From CADEGL01 sp050180485 (lineage in GTDB: Bacteria; Pseudomonadota; Alphaproteobacteria; CADEGL01): a stretch of 64,000 bases of DNA. Location of the stretch: contig JBFXED010000003.1 in assembly GCA_050180485.1 (NCBI GenBank), positions 62,001 through 126,000 of the forward strand. The letters run 5' to 3'. A program made the translations under genes and the position numbers. Shown piece after piece: positions 47,050 through 55,563 of the stretch. The notes beneath the pieces are model-generated. The model did not search any database, was not told the origin of the DNA, and saw only the letters and a program-made list of their open reading frames with translations. The first letter of the stretch is position 1, and every line of letters starts with the position of its first letter.

Positions 47050-48171
47050 GTGATCAATCCCTTGGAAGGCATGCTGGTCGTCTCGCTGGAGCAGGCCGTG
47101 GCCGCGCCGTTCCTGTCTTCGCGCCTGGGCGAGGCCGGCGCGCGGGTGATCAAGATCGAACGGCCGGAGGGCGATTTCGCGCGCGGCTACGACAAGGCGG
47201 TGAAGGGGCAAAGCTCCTATTTCGTCTGGCTCAACCGCGGCAAGGAATCGATCTGCCTCGACATCAAGCAGCCGGCGGATGCGGACCTCTTGCGCCGCAT
47301 GATCGCCAAGGCCGACATCTTCATCCAAAACCTGGCGCCGGGTGCTGCCGCACGCGCGGGCTTCGGTGCGGAAGAACTGCGGCGCGCCCACCCGCGCCTC
47401 ATCACCTGCGACATCAGCGGCTATGGCGAGGAAGGTCCCTATACCGAGATGAAGGCCTATGACCTGCTGGTCCAGGCCGAGTCCGGGCTGGCGGCGATCA
47501 CGGGCACGCCGGACGGGCCCGGCCGCGTCGGCGTTTCGCTGGTCGATATCGCGGCCGGCATGTACGCGCTCGCGGCCGTCTATCGCGCGTTGATCGCGCG
47601 CGGCCGCACGGGCGAGGGCGCGTCGCTCAAGGTTTCGCTGTTCGACGCCATCGCCGATTGGATGACCGTGCCGCTGTTCCACCACGAATATGGCGGCAAG
47701 GCGCCAAAGCGCGTTGGCCTCAACCATCCGTCGCTGGCGCCCTATGGGCTTTATGAGACGGCGGACGGGCCGGTCGTATTCGGCATCCAGAACGAACGTG
47801 AATGGGCCACCTTCTGCGCGGGCGTGCTGGAGCAACCCGCGCTGGCCGAGGACGCCACGTTCAAAGGCAACAACGCCCGGGTGCAGAATCGCCCGGCTTT
47901 GGACCGCGCCATCGCGGCGGTCTTCACCAAGCTTTCGCGCACCGAGGTGATTGCGCGCCTGCGCAAGGCGAAGATCGCCTATGGCGCGCTCAACAGCGTG
48001 GCGGATTTCGCCAAGCATCCGCAGCTTCGGCGTTTGCGCGGAGAAACGCCCGAGGGCCCGGTGGACTTCGTCGCTCCGCCAGTCCATGTGATGGGAGAGG
48101 GGATTTCATACGGCCGCGTGCCGGCGCTGGGTGAGCATACCGACGCCATCCGGCGCGAGTTCGCGGCATGA
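47050..48171 (+). CDS. CaiB/BaiF-family (class III) CoA-transferase
   Basis: A 373-residue family III CoA-transferase. The catalytic Asp166 is in GVSLVDIAAGMYA. LVVSLEQAVAAPFLSSRLGE, VIKIERPEGDFAR and NLAPGAAARAGFG are typical of the N-terminal CoA-binding part. It should move CoA between two carboxylates without ATP. The family includes carnitine (CaiB), formyl-CoA, mesaconyl-CoA and succinyl-CoA:malate transferases; the substrate is not readable. Start GTG 47050 is only weakly supported. The ABC exporter gene follows after 26 bases. Confidence 0.87.
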   Translation: MINPLEGMLVVSLEQAVAAPFLSSRLGEAGARVIKIERPEGDFARGYDKAVKGQSSYFVWLNRGKESICLDIKQPADADLLRRMIAKADIFIQNLAPGAAARAGFGAEELRRAHPRLITCDISGYGEEGPYTEMKAYDLLVQAESGLAAITGTPDGPGRVGVSLVDIAAGMYALAAVYRALIARGRTGEGASLKVSLFDAIADWMTVPLFHHEYGGKAPKRVGLNHPSLAPYGLYETADGPVVFGIQNEREWATFCAGVLEQPALAEDATFKGNNARVQNRPALDRAIAAVFTKLSRTEVIARLRKAKIAYGALNSVADFAKHPQLRRLRGETPEGPVDFVAPPVHVMGEGISYGRVPALGEHTDAIRREFAA

Positions 48172-48197
48172 CCATGTTCGCCGAGGGGTTTTAGTTC

Positions 48198-51100
48198 ATG
48201 TATTTCGACAGGCGGCTGTGGGCGTTGACCAAGAGTGTGCGCGGGCGCGTGGCGGTGGGCGTGCTGGTGGGCATCCTGGCGGCCGGCGTGGGTGTGGCGC
48301 GCTTGGGCCTTCTCGGCTGGTTGCTGGCATTGGTGCTGCAGGGCGCGCCGCTGGATGCGCTGATCGAACCCGCCATTCTCGTCGCAGTCGTCATGCTGGC
48401 GCGCGGTGCCCTCGAATATCTCCGCGCCATGCTGGCGCATCACACGGCGGCGCTCGTCCAGGTCAACCTGCGCAAGGAGATTTACGACCAAGTGGTCGCG
48501 CTGGGCCCCGCCCATTTCGGGCGCGAGCGCACGGGTGACGTCGTCCTGTCCATGGTCGAGGGCGTCGAGCAGCTCGAAACCTATTTCGGCCAGTATCTGC
48601 CCCAGCTTTTCGTCGCGGCGCTCACGCCGATCCTGATCTTCGCCTTCCTGGCCTGGCTCGACCTTCCCATCGCGACCATCCTTCTGGTCGCCGCGCTGGT
48701 GACGCTGATCGCGCCCGCCGCGTGGCACAGGATGGACAGCCGCAACTCGGTCGCGCGCCAGAAGGCCTATGGCGCATTCGGCGCGGAGTTCCTCGATTCG
48801 CTCCAAGGGCTGGTCACGCTCAAGGCGTTCGGCCAAAGCGGCGCGCGTGCTCAGCTTCTAGCCAAGAAGGCGCGCGATTTGTTCCAGACCACTATGTGGG
48901 TCCTGGGCACCAACACGCTGGCGCGCGGCATCACCGATACGGGCATCGCCATCGGCGCCACCGTGGCGCTCGGCTGGGGTGCTTTCCGTGTGGTCGAAGG
49001 CGTGATGCCGCTTTCGACGTTGCTCATCGTGCTGATGCTGGGTGTCGAGGTGTTCCGCCCCTTGCGCGAGCTTCGCTCATTGCTGCACCAAGGGATGGTC
49101 GGTCTTTCGGCCGCCCAAGGCATCTTTGACATCCTGGGCGCCAAGCCGGTCATCGCCGACGCATCCGCCGCGCGCGCAGAAAGGCTGGAGCCGTCCGTCA
49201 CCTTCGACAACGTGGCTTTCGGTTATCCCGGCGGGCGCCGCCAGGCGCTGCAGGGACTGAGCTTCACCGTGCGGGCGGGCGAACGCGTCGGCATCGTCGG
49301 CGGCAGCGGTGCCGGCAAATCCACGATCTCGAAGCTACTTCTGCGTCTTTACGATCCGCAGGGCGGCGCGGTCCGCGTGGGCGGCAAGGATCTGCGCGAG
49401 ATCTCGCTGAAGGATCTGCGCGCGCTCATCGCCGTGGTCAGCCAGGACAGCTATCTGTTCCACGGCACCATCGAGGACAATCTGCGTATGGGCCGCCCGG
49501 ACGCGACCCAAGCTCAGCTCGAGGACGCCACGCGTTCGGCCAACGCCCATGAATTCATCGCGCGCCTGCCGCAGGGCTATCAGACCGTTGTCGGTGAACG
49601 CGGCGTGCGCCTGTCGGGCGGCCAGCGGCAACGCATCGCGATTGCCCGTGCGCTTCTGCGCGACGCTCCGATTCTGGTGCTGGACGAGGCACTGTCCTCG
49701 GTTGACGCCGAGAACGAGCAGGTCATTCAGGAAGCCCTCGACCGCCTCATGGTCGGGCGCACCACGCTGGTCTTCGCCCATCGCCTGTCGAGCATCATCG
49801 GCTCTGACCGCATCCTGGTGGTGGACCAGGGGCGCGTGGCCGAGACAGGCAGCCACGCCGAACTGATGCGCGCGGGTGGGCTCTATCAGCGTCTAATGTC
49901 GGCGCAGGCCCAGGACAAGGCGCCGGAACTGATCCTTGAGGATTTGCCGGCGGTCGTGGCTCCAGAGGCGCGGAAAACGGTGGAAGCCGCGGCGCCGACG
50001 GAAGGCGTCATTCGCGCCGACGGACTCGGTTGGTTCGGCCTGCTCGGCGTGCTGATGAAACTGGTGGGGCCGTGGTGGCCACGCTTGGTCGCGACCTTTG
50101 GCCTCGGCGTCCTGCGCGTGGCGGCCTTCATCGGCGTCGGCGTCCTCTCGGCCTTCGTCGTGCGTGCAGTGCGCAGCGGCGATCCATTCACCGACATCCT
50201 GATCGGCCTGGCGGTGGTCGCGCCCCTGGCTGGCATCCTGCACTGGATGGAATCGTGGATCGCCCACGACATGGCCTATCGCCTGCTGGCCGAGATGCGC
50301 ATCGATATCTTCCGCAAGCTCGATGCCCTGGCCCCGGCCTATATGACGCGCCGGCGCACGGGTGATCTTTTGGGCGTTGCAACTCACGACGTCGAGATGA
50401 TCGAATATTTCTTCGCCCACACGATCGCGCCGGCCTTCGTCGCGATCGTTGTGCCGGCCACGGTCCTCATCGTCCTGGCCACCTTCGGCTGGCCCATCGC
50501 CGTGGCACTGGCGCCGTTCCTTCTCTATGCCGGTCTGTCGCCGGTGTTCCTGCGCCGCCGCATCGATGCGCTGGGCTCGCGCGCGCGCGAAGGCTTGGGC
50601 GAGCTCAACGCCTTCGCCGTCGATTCCGTGCAGGGCCTGTCCGACATCGTGGCGTTCCAGGATGAAGGCCGCCGTGGCGCGTCCTTCGTCGCGCGGGCGA
50701 AAGATTATGTCTCGATCCGCCTCCGGTTTTTCCGCGACCTGACGTTCCAGACCGCGGCGCAAGAGGTGGTGACAGGACTGGGCGGCTTGGCGGTCGTGCT
50801 GTCGGGCGCCTGGCTGGTTGCCACGGGTTCGGTGGACGCCGGCATCCTGCCGCTTCTCACCATCTTGGCCATGGCGTCGTTCCTGCCGGTCTCCGAGATC
50901 GCGCAAGTCGGCCGTCAGTTGGCCGACACACTCGGCTCGACGCGCCGCGTCTTTGCGGTTCACAGCGAGAAGCCCGCGGTCGTCGACGGGCCGGGCGCCC
51001 CGCCGGCCAAGGCCGATGCGTCCGCGCTCGAGATGGACGCCGTTCAGTTCCTCTATCCCGGCCGCAGCCGGCGCGCGTTGTCGAATGTTTCCTTCGCGGT

Positions 51101-51761
51101 GCCGCGCGGCGCCTCCGTCGCCTTGGTCGGCCCTTCGGGCGCGGGCAAGAGCACGGTCGCGGCGCTGTTCCTCCGCTTCTGGGATCCTGAGACGGGTGCC
51201 GTGCGCATGGATGGCGCGGATCTGAAAAGCTTCAAGCTGGACGATCTGCGCAAGCGCATCGCGCTGGTGGCGCAGGACACGTATCTGTTCAACGACACGC
51301 TGCGCCACAACATCATGATCGCGCGGCCGGATGCCAGCGAAGCCGAGCTTCTCGATGCCGTGCGCCAAGCTGCGCTCCAGGACTTCGTCGAAGGGCTGCC
51401 CGACGGACTGGACACGCATGTGGGCGAACGCGGCGCGCAGCTTTCCGGCGGCCAGCGCCAACGTGTGGCCATCGCGCGCGCCTTCCTGAAGCAGGCGCCG
51501 ATCCTGATCCTGGACGAGGCCACGTCGCATCTCGACGCGCTGAGCGAGGCGGCGGTGCTGGAAGCGCTCGACCGGTTGATGCAGGGCCGCACCACGGTCG
51601 TGATCGCGCACCGGCTCTCGACCGTGCGCAAGGCGAATCGCATCGTGGTGCTGCAGGATGGTGCCTTGGTCGAGATCGGCACCCATGCCGAGCTGCTTGG
51701 GCGCGGCGGCCTTTATGCGCGGCTCGTGCAACGCCAGTTGACTGGCGCCGCGGCGGAGTAG
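48198..51761 (+). CDS. Fused four-domain ABC exporter (CydDC-like)
   Basis: A 1187-residue single chain with two complete exporter halves. Half 1: membrane domain (residues about 15–305), then an ATPase with Walker A GGSGAGKST near 368, signature LSGGQRQR and Walker B VLDEALSSVD. Half 2: membrane domain (about 615–905), then Walker A GPSGAGKST near 977, LSGGQRQR and ILDEATSHLD. Both sites look catalytically intact (Glu after Walker B, H-loop AHRLS twice). Most bacterial exporters are half transporters; separate cydD and cydC are the usual form of the glutathione/cysteine exporter this resembles. The substrate is unknown. GAGGGG is nine bases upstream. It ends three bases before the convergent flavoenzyme gene. 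Confidence 0.85.
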   Translation: MYFDRRLWALTKSVRGRVAVGVLVGILAAGVGVARLGLLGWLLALVLQGAPLDALIEPAILVAVVMLARGALEYLRAMLAHHTAALVQVNLRKEIYDQVVALGPAHFGRERTGDVVLSMVEGVEQLETYFGQYLPQLFVAALTPILIFAFLAWLDLPIATILLVAALVTLIAPAAWHRMDSRNSVARQKAYGAFGAEFLDSLQGLVTLKAFGQSGARAQLLAKKARDLFQTTMWVLGTNTLARGITDTGIAIGATVALGWGAFRVVEGVMPLSTLLIVLMLGVEVFRPLRELRSLLHQGMVGLSAAQGIFDILGAKPVIADASAARAERLEPSVTFDNVAFGYPGGRRQALQGLSFTVRAGERVGIVGGSGAGKSTISKLLLRLYDPQGGAVRVGGKDLREISLKDLRALIAVVSQDSYLFHGTIEDNLRMGRPDATQAQLEDATRSANAHEFIARLPQGYQTVVGERGVRLSGGQRQRIAIARALLRDAPILVLDEALSSVDAENEQVIQEALDRLMVGRTTLVFAHRLSSIIGSDRILVVDQGRVAETGSHAELMRAGGLYQRLMSAQAQDKAPELILEDLPAVVAPEARKTVEAAAPTEGVIRADGLGWFGLLGVLMKLVGPWWPRLVATFGLGVLRVAAFIGVGVLSAFVVRAVRSGDPFTDILIGLAVVAPLAGILHWMESWIAHDMAYRLLAEMRIDIFRKLDALAPAYMTRRRTGDLLGVATHDVEMIEYFFAHTIAPAFVAIVVPATVLIVLATFGWPIAVALAPFLLYAGLSPVFLRRRIDALGSRAREGLGELNAFAVDSVQGLSDIVAFQDEGRRGASFVARAKDYVSIRLRFFRDLTFQTAAQEVVTGLGGLAVVLSGAWLVATGSVDAGILPLLTILAMASFLPVSEIAQVGRQLADTLGSTRRVFAVHSEKPAVVDGPGAPPAKADASALEMDAVQFLYPGRSRRALSNVSFAVPRGASVALVGPSGAGKSTVAALFLRFWDPETGAVRMDGADLKSFKLDDLRKRIALVAQDTYLFNDTLRHNIMIARPDASEAELLDAVRQAALQDFVEGLPDGLDTHVGERGAQLSGGQRQRVAIARAFLKQAPILILDEATSHLDALSEAAVLEALDRLMQGRTTVVIAHRLSTVRKANRIVVLQDGALVEIGTHAELLGRGGLYARLVQRQLTGAAAE

Positions 51762-51764
51762 CGC

Positions 51765-53342
51765 TTAGCGGTCCGCCGTCACGCCGTGCAGCCGCGCGAT
51801 GTGGGCGTGATAGTCGGCGACCTCGCGGTCCACGCGTGCTTTATCCCAGCCCAGGATCGGAGCCACCTCTTCGGCCGCACGGTGGGCGGCCTCGCGCGCC
51901 ATGGTCGCGGTCCAGCCAGCGCCCACGCGCCGGAATAAAAGGTCGGTCAGGCTGACCGGATGTTCATGCGCGGCGGCGTGGCGCAATTGGCCAAGCGTCG
52001 CGCCGTCCCAGTGGTTGAGAAGGCGCGGTCCGTCGTCCGGCTTCAACTTGGTCGCATAGGAGATTTCGCGCGGTGTGCCCGAGGGCTGCACGCGCTCCGA
52101 AACGGCCTGGCTCAACTCAGCGCCCGCGAAGCGATGGGTGATGATGTTGCCCGCGGTCAGCGCGAAGACGTTCGGCATGCCGTCTTCCGTCATGTCGTGC
52201 ATATGGCGCCAGCGGCGGCCCATGGGGATTTCGGGATCGTAGGTCTGCGGCCGTACGCCGGCCCAGGTGAACAGCACATCCTTGCGCTTCAGATTCACGC
52301 TCGGCAGCAGATGATTGGCCTCGCTGAGGAGAAACGCGATCTCGTCCTCGGTCGCGGTGATCTCCTCGTTGACGTCACCTTCGAACAGCGTGTCGGTGGG
52401 GCCGATATAGTGCATACCGCGCCAGGGATAGATGTAGAGCGGGTTGCCGTCGCGGTACGAGGTGATGATGCCGAGCGTCCGGCATTCAGGCGGCAGCTGC
52501 ACCATGATGTGCGAGCCCTTGGTGCCGGTGATGCGCCGCGCGGCTTTGGGTTCGGCCAGCCGGTTGACCCCGTCGATCCAGATGCCGGCCGCGTTCACCA
52601 CGGCTTTAGCCTCGACACGGGCGGACGCAGTGAGATCGGTCGCATCGGCCAGATCGATCGACCAGGCATCGCGTATGCGGCTGAGGCCGCGCACCGGTGT
52701 GTGGTTGCGCACGACGGCGCCCATGCGCTCGGCGTCCAGCACATTGTCCACGACGATGCGCTCGGGCCATTCGAAGCGGTATTCGCGGAACGACGCCACG
52801 CCCTTCAGCCGATCGAAATCGCGCAGCCAGCCGACCAGCGGCAGTTTTTTCGCTTCGGCGGGTGTGAGGTTGCGATGGTCGAGCGGCACGTCCCTGGGGC
52901 TCAGCGCCCACAGCATGCGGAAGCCCAGGCTGACCTGCCACGGTGCGTATTTGTCTGTGTCGTAGAGCGGATAGAACCAGGTGTTGGGCTCGACGCGCTC
53001 CGGCATCGTGCGGACGATGTGCGAGCGACTGGCCGCGCAATCGCGCGCTTTGCGCACACCTTTGAGGAATTGACCCGGATGACGCACAAACTGCCACAGC
53101 GGCGACGCGCCCGGCGCCATATACGCGAGGCCGTCTCCGGGCTCCAGATAGCGGATGCCGCAGGCCAGCATGCGGCCCGAACGGCTGCTGGTGCCGGCGC
53201 CGAAATCGCCTTTGTCCACGAGCAGAACGGCGTGTCCGGCGGCGGCCAGATGTTGCGCGGCGCTGGAGCCGATGGCCCCCGCGCCGATCACGGCCACGTC
53301 GAACTTGCGTCCGTTCAAATCGGAAAGCGGCGCGCGGGGCAT
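51765..53342 (-). CDS. GlpD-like FAD-dependent oxidoreductase
   Basis: A 525-residue DAO-fold flavoenzyme with the FAD motif VIGAGAIGSSAAQHLAAAG at residues 15–33 and SSRSGRMLACGIRYLE, which parallels the FAD and substrate region of glycerol-3-phosphate dehydrogenase GlpD. A C-terminal DAO_C-like domain (residues about 390–510) is present. It might oxidise glycerol-3-phosphate or another hydroxy- or amino-acid and reduce quinone. The ATG at 53342 is one base from the upstream gene's stop, so the two flavoenzymes are one operon and may act in sequence. Confidence 0.82.
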   Translation of the reverse strand: MPRAPLSDLNGRKFDVAVIGAGAIGSSAAQHLAAAGHAVLLVDKGDFGAGTSSRSGRMLACGIRYLEPGDGLAYMAPGASPLWQFVRHPGQFLKGVRKARDCAASRSHIVRTMPERVEPNTWFYPLYDTDKYAPWQVSLGFRMLWALSPRDVPLDHRNLTPAEAKKLPLVGWLRDFDRLKGVASFREYRFEWPERIVVDNVLDAERMGAVVRNHTPVRGLSRIRDAWSIDLADATDLTASARVEAKAVVNAAGIWIDGVNRLAEPKAARRITGTKGSHIMVQLPPECRTLGIITSYRDGNPLYIYPWRGMHYIGPTDTLFEGDVNEEITATEDEIAFLLSEANHLLPSVNLKRKDVLFTWAGVRPQTYDPEIPMGRRWRHMHDMTEDGMPNVFALTAGNIITHRFAGAELSQAVSERVQPSGTPREISYATKLKPDDGPRLLNHWDGATLGQLRHAAAHEHPVSLTDLLFRRVGAGWTATMAREAAHRAAEEVAPILGWDKARVDREVADYHAHIARLHGVTADR

Positions 53343-53343
53343 C

Positions 53344-55383
53344 TCACAGATCCTTGCAGAGGCGGAGGGAGTCGTAGATGGCGGCGTGGATGTTGCGGCC
53401 CGAGACGGCATCGCCCACGCGGTAGAGGGCGAAGCGTCCTTGCGGATTGGCTGCGATGGTCTGCGGTCCGCCCTTGAGGATCGCGTCGTAATCCACCTCG
53501 CCCAAATTGGTCGAAAGCGGTTTAAGGGCGAAGTAAAGGTCGGCCACGGGCAGGGCGCCATGCTCGGCCACCACCTGGTCGACCAAACGCTCTTCCTCGG
53601 CGTCCGTGTAGTCGTTGCGCAGGATGGCGATCAGCTTGTTGCCTTCGCGCTGCACGCTCACCAAGCGGATGTCCGGCGTCATCACCACTTTTTGCTTGTA
53701 GAGGTTGCGGATATGGATCGGCCGGCTGGTGATGCCCGTGAGCGGCGCGATGCGCTGTTCCCAGGTCGCCAACTCGACCATCGAGCCGCGTTCGGCCATG
53801 AACTCCGCGACCGACGGACCCTGGTGGTCGCCGTAATCGTCGTAGAGCAGCACATTCTCCGCCGGCGCGACTTTGCCCGTCAGGATGTCCCAGCTGCTGG
53901 TGATAAGGCCGTCTTTCGCGGCCGGACCGAGATTGGGCCGTCCGCCCGTTGCCACGATGACGATGTCCGGCTGCTCGGCTTCCAACATTTCGGCGGTCGC
54001 CGGCGTGCCCAAGCGCAGGTCGACGCCGCGCTTGCGCACCTGTCCTTCTAGCCAACGCGCGATGCCGGAGAGGCTTTCGCGATGCCGCACCTTGGTGGCT
54101 AGGTTGATCTGTCCGCCCACGCGCGGTGCGGCCTCGAACAGCACGACCGTGTGGCCGCGCTCCGCGCAGACGCGCGCGGCTTCCATTCCGCCGGGGCCGG
54201 CGCCCGCAATGACGACCTTCTTCTTACGGGCGGTCTTGGGAACGACGTGGGGCATGGTCTGCTCACGCCCCGTGGCGGCATTTTGCAGGCAAAGCGCGCC
54301 ACCGCCGGAATAGAGCCGGTCGATGCAGTAAGCCGCGCCGACGCACTCGCGGATATCGTCGGCGCGCCCCTCCATCAGCTTGCGCACGATATGGGGATCG
54401 GAGATGTGGCCGCGTGTCATGCCGACCATGTCCAAATGCCCGTCCTCGATGGCGCGCGCGGCGGTCGCCAGGTCGTTGATGCGCGAGGCCTGGATCACCG
54501 GCACGTTCACCGCGGCCTTTACGGCGCTCGCCAGATGCAGATAGGGCGCGACCGGCCAAGCCATGTTGGGTGTGAGCTGCGCGTGCAGGATGTAGGAGAA
54601 GGAGCCCGCGCCGCTCACGTTCAGGAAATCGACCAGGCCGTGCTCGCTGTAGTAGTGCGCGATTTCCACCAATGCGTCGTTGTGCAGCCCTTCCTTCAAC
54701 ATCTCGTCGCCGGACATGCGGACGCCGAGCGGAAAGTCGCCGCCCGTCGTGCGGCGCATCTCCTCCAGGGCCTCGCGGAAGAAGCGCAACCGGTTCTCCA
54801 GGCTGCCGCCATAGGCGTCGGTGCGTTGGTTGTGCACGGGCGACCAAAACTGGTCGACCAAGGTGCTGCCGTGACAAGACACCTCTAGCCCGTCGAGCCC
54901 GGCCTCCTTGCAGCGCCGCGCGGCTTGGCCGAAATCCTTCACGATGCGGCGGATGTCCCAATCCTCAAGTTCCTTGGGATACGTGTACTTGCGCCGCTCC
55001 ATGGAAGCCGATGGCGCCACGGATGGAATCCAGTCAGCGAGTGACCAGTTGGCCCATTTGCCCATATGGGCGATCTGCACCATCACCTTGGCGCCGTGCT
55101 TGTGCACGCGCTCGGCCATCTGGGCGAAGTCGGGGATGATCGAATCGTCGGCCGCGTGAAGCGCACCCCACTCGGTACGCGAGTCCACTGAGATGCCGGT
55201 CGAGCCGCCGAAGATCGTCAGGCCGATGCCGCCCTTGGCCTTCTCTTCGTGATAAGCCTGATAGCGCCCCTTGGGCTTGCCGTTGTCGTCGTAGGCCGGG
55301 GCGTGCCCCGTGCTCATGATCCGGTTGCGGATCGTGACGCCCTTGATGGTCAAGGGCTTCAACAGCGCATCGTACTGACCCAT
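53344..55383 (-). CDS. TMADH-like FMN/Fe–S/FAD oxidoreductase with an altered cluster motif
   Basis: A 679-residue old-yellow-enzyme fusion related to trimethylamine dehydrogenase and 2,4-dienoyl-CoA reductase. Residues 1–340 form the FMN TIM barrel (QIAHMGKWANWS, VSCHGSTLVDQF, DAYGGSLENRLRF). The Fe–S region has Cys347, Cys353 and Cys365, but residue 350 is Ala where trimethylamine dehydrogenase has its second Cys. The C-terminal part binds FAD/ADP (VVIAGAGPGGMEAARVCAERG, ATGGRP). N-demethylation of a methylated amine or betaine, or enoate reduction, are the main options. It is the first gene of a two-gene flavoenzyme operon. Confidence 0.82.
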   Translation of the reverse strand: MGQYDALLKPLTIKGVTIRNRIMSTGHAPAYDDNGKPKGRYQAYHEEKAKGGIGLTIFGGSTGISVDSRTEWGALHAADDSIIPDFAQMAERVHKHGAKVMVQIAHMGKWANWSLADWIPSVAPSASMERRKYTYPKELEDWDIRRIVKDFGQAARRCKEAGLDGLEVSCHGSTLVDQFWSPVHNQRTDAYGGSLENRLRFFREALEEMRRTTGGDFPLGVRMSGDEMLKEGLHNDALVEIAHYYSEHGLVDFLNVSGAGSFSYILHAQLTPNMAWPVAPYLHLASAVKAAVNVPVIQASRINDLATAARAIEDGHLDMVGMTRGHISDPHIVRKLMEGRADDIRECVGAAYCIDRLYSGGGALCLQNAATGREQTMPHVVPKTARKKKVVIAGAGPGGMEAARVCAERGHTVVLFEAAPRVGGQINLATKVRHRESLSGIARWLEGQVRKRGVDLRLGTPATAEMLEAEQPDIVIVATGGRPNLGPAAKDGLITSSWDILTGKVAPAENVLLYDDYGDHQGPSVAEFMAERGSMVELATWEQRIAPLTGITSRPIHIRNLYKQKVVMTPDIRLVSVQREGNKLIAILRNDYTDAEEERLVDQVVAEHGALPVADLYFALKPLSTNLGEVDYDAILKGGPQTIAANPQGRFALYRVGDAVSGRNIHAAIYDSLRLCKDL

Positions 55384-55509
55384 CGCATTCCCCCCCAAGC
55401 CGTCCCGGTGCCATTTGAACCGATCGCGGCGGGGGGCGGGAAGCCCCTGGAAAGGGGTGATTTTTCATATTAAGTTCTTGCGCTTCCCACAGCCTGGACC
55501 GGCCAAAGG

Positions 55510-55528
55510 GCGGCCCTTCGGGGGCCGC
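55510..55528 (+). other. Hairpin in the URC operon leader
   Basis: GCGGCCC-TTCGG-GGGCCGC, a perfect 7-bp stem, lies 35–54 bases before the urc1 start in the 180-base divergent region. A second inverted repeat, CCCC-TGGAAA-GGGG, sits at about 55444–55457. No T-tract follows the hairpin. They may be leader structure or an operator. Confidence 0.4.
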
Positions 55529-55563
55529 TGTAAGGGACGGTCTTTTCAGCGTGGAGGCAAAGC

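Noticed and set aside
49893..51731. A 612-codon minus-strand frame opposite the ABC exporter
   Set aside because: Arg/His/Gln-rich shadow of a gene whose Walker and signature motifs are all on the plus strand.
51960..53477. A 505-codon plus-strand frame opposite the GlpD-like gene
   Set aside because: Composition is His/Arg/Gly-rich with no motif, and the minus strand encodes a clear FAD enzyme.
55500..55560. Guanidine riboswitch before the URC operon
   Set aside because: Only a GGGACGG fragment is similar; the paired elements and other conserved bases of the known guanidine classes are missing.
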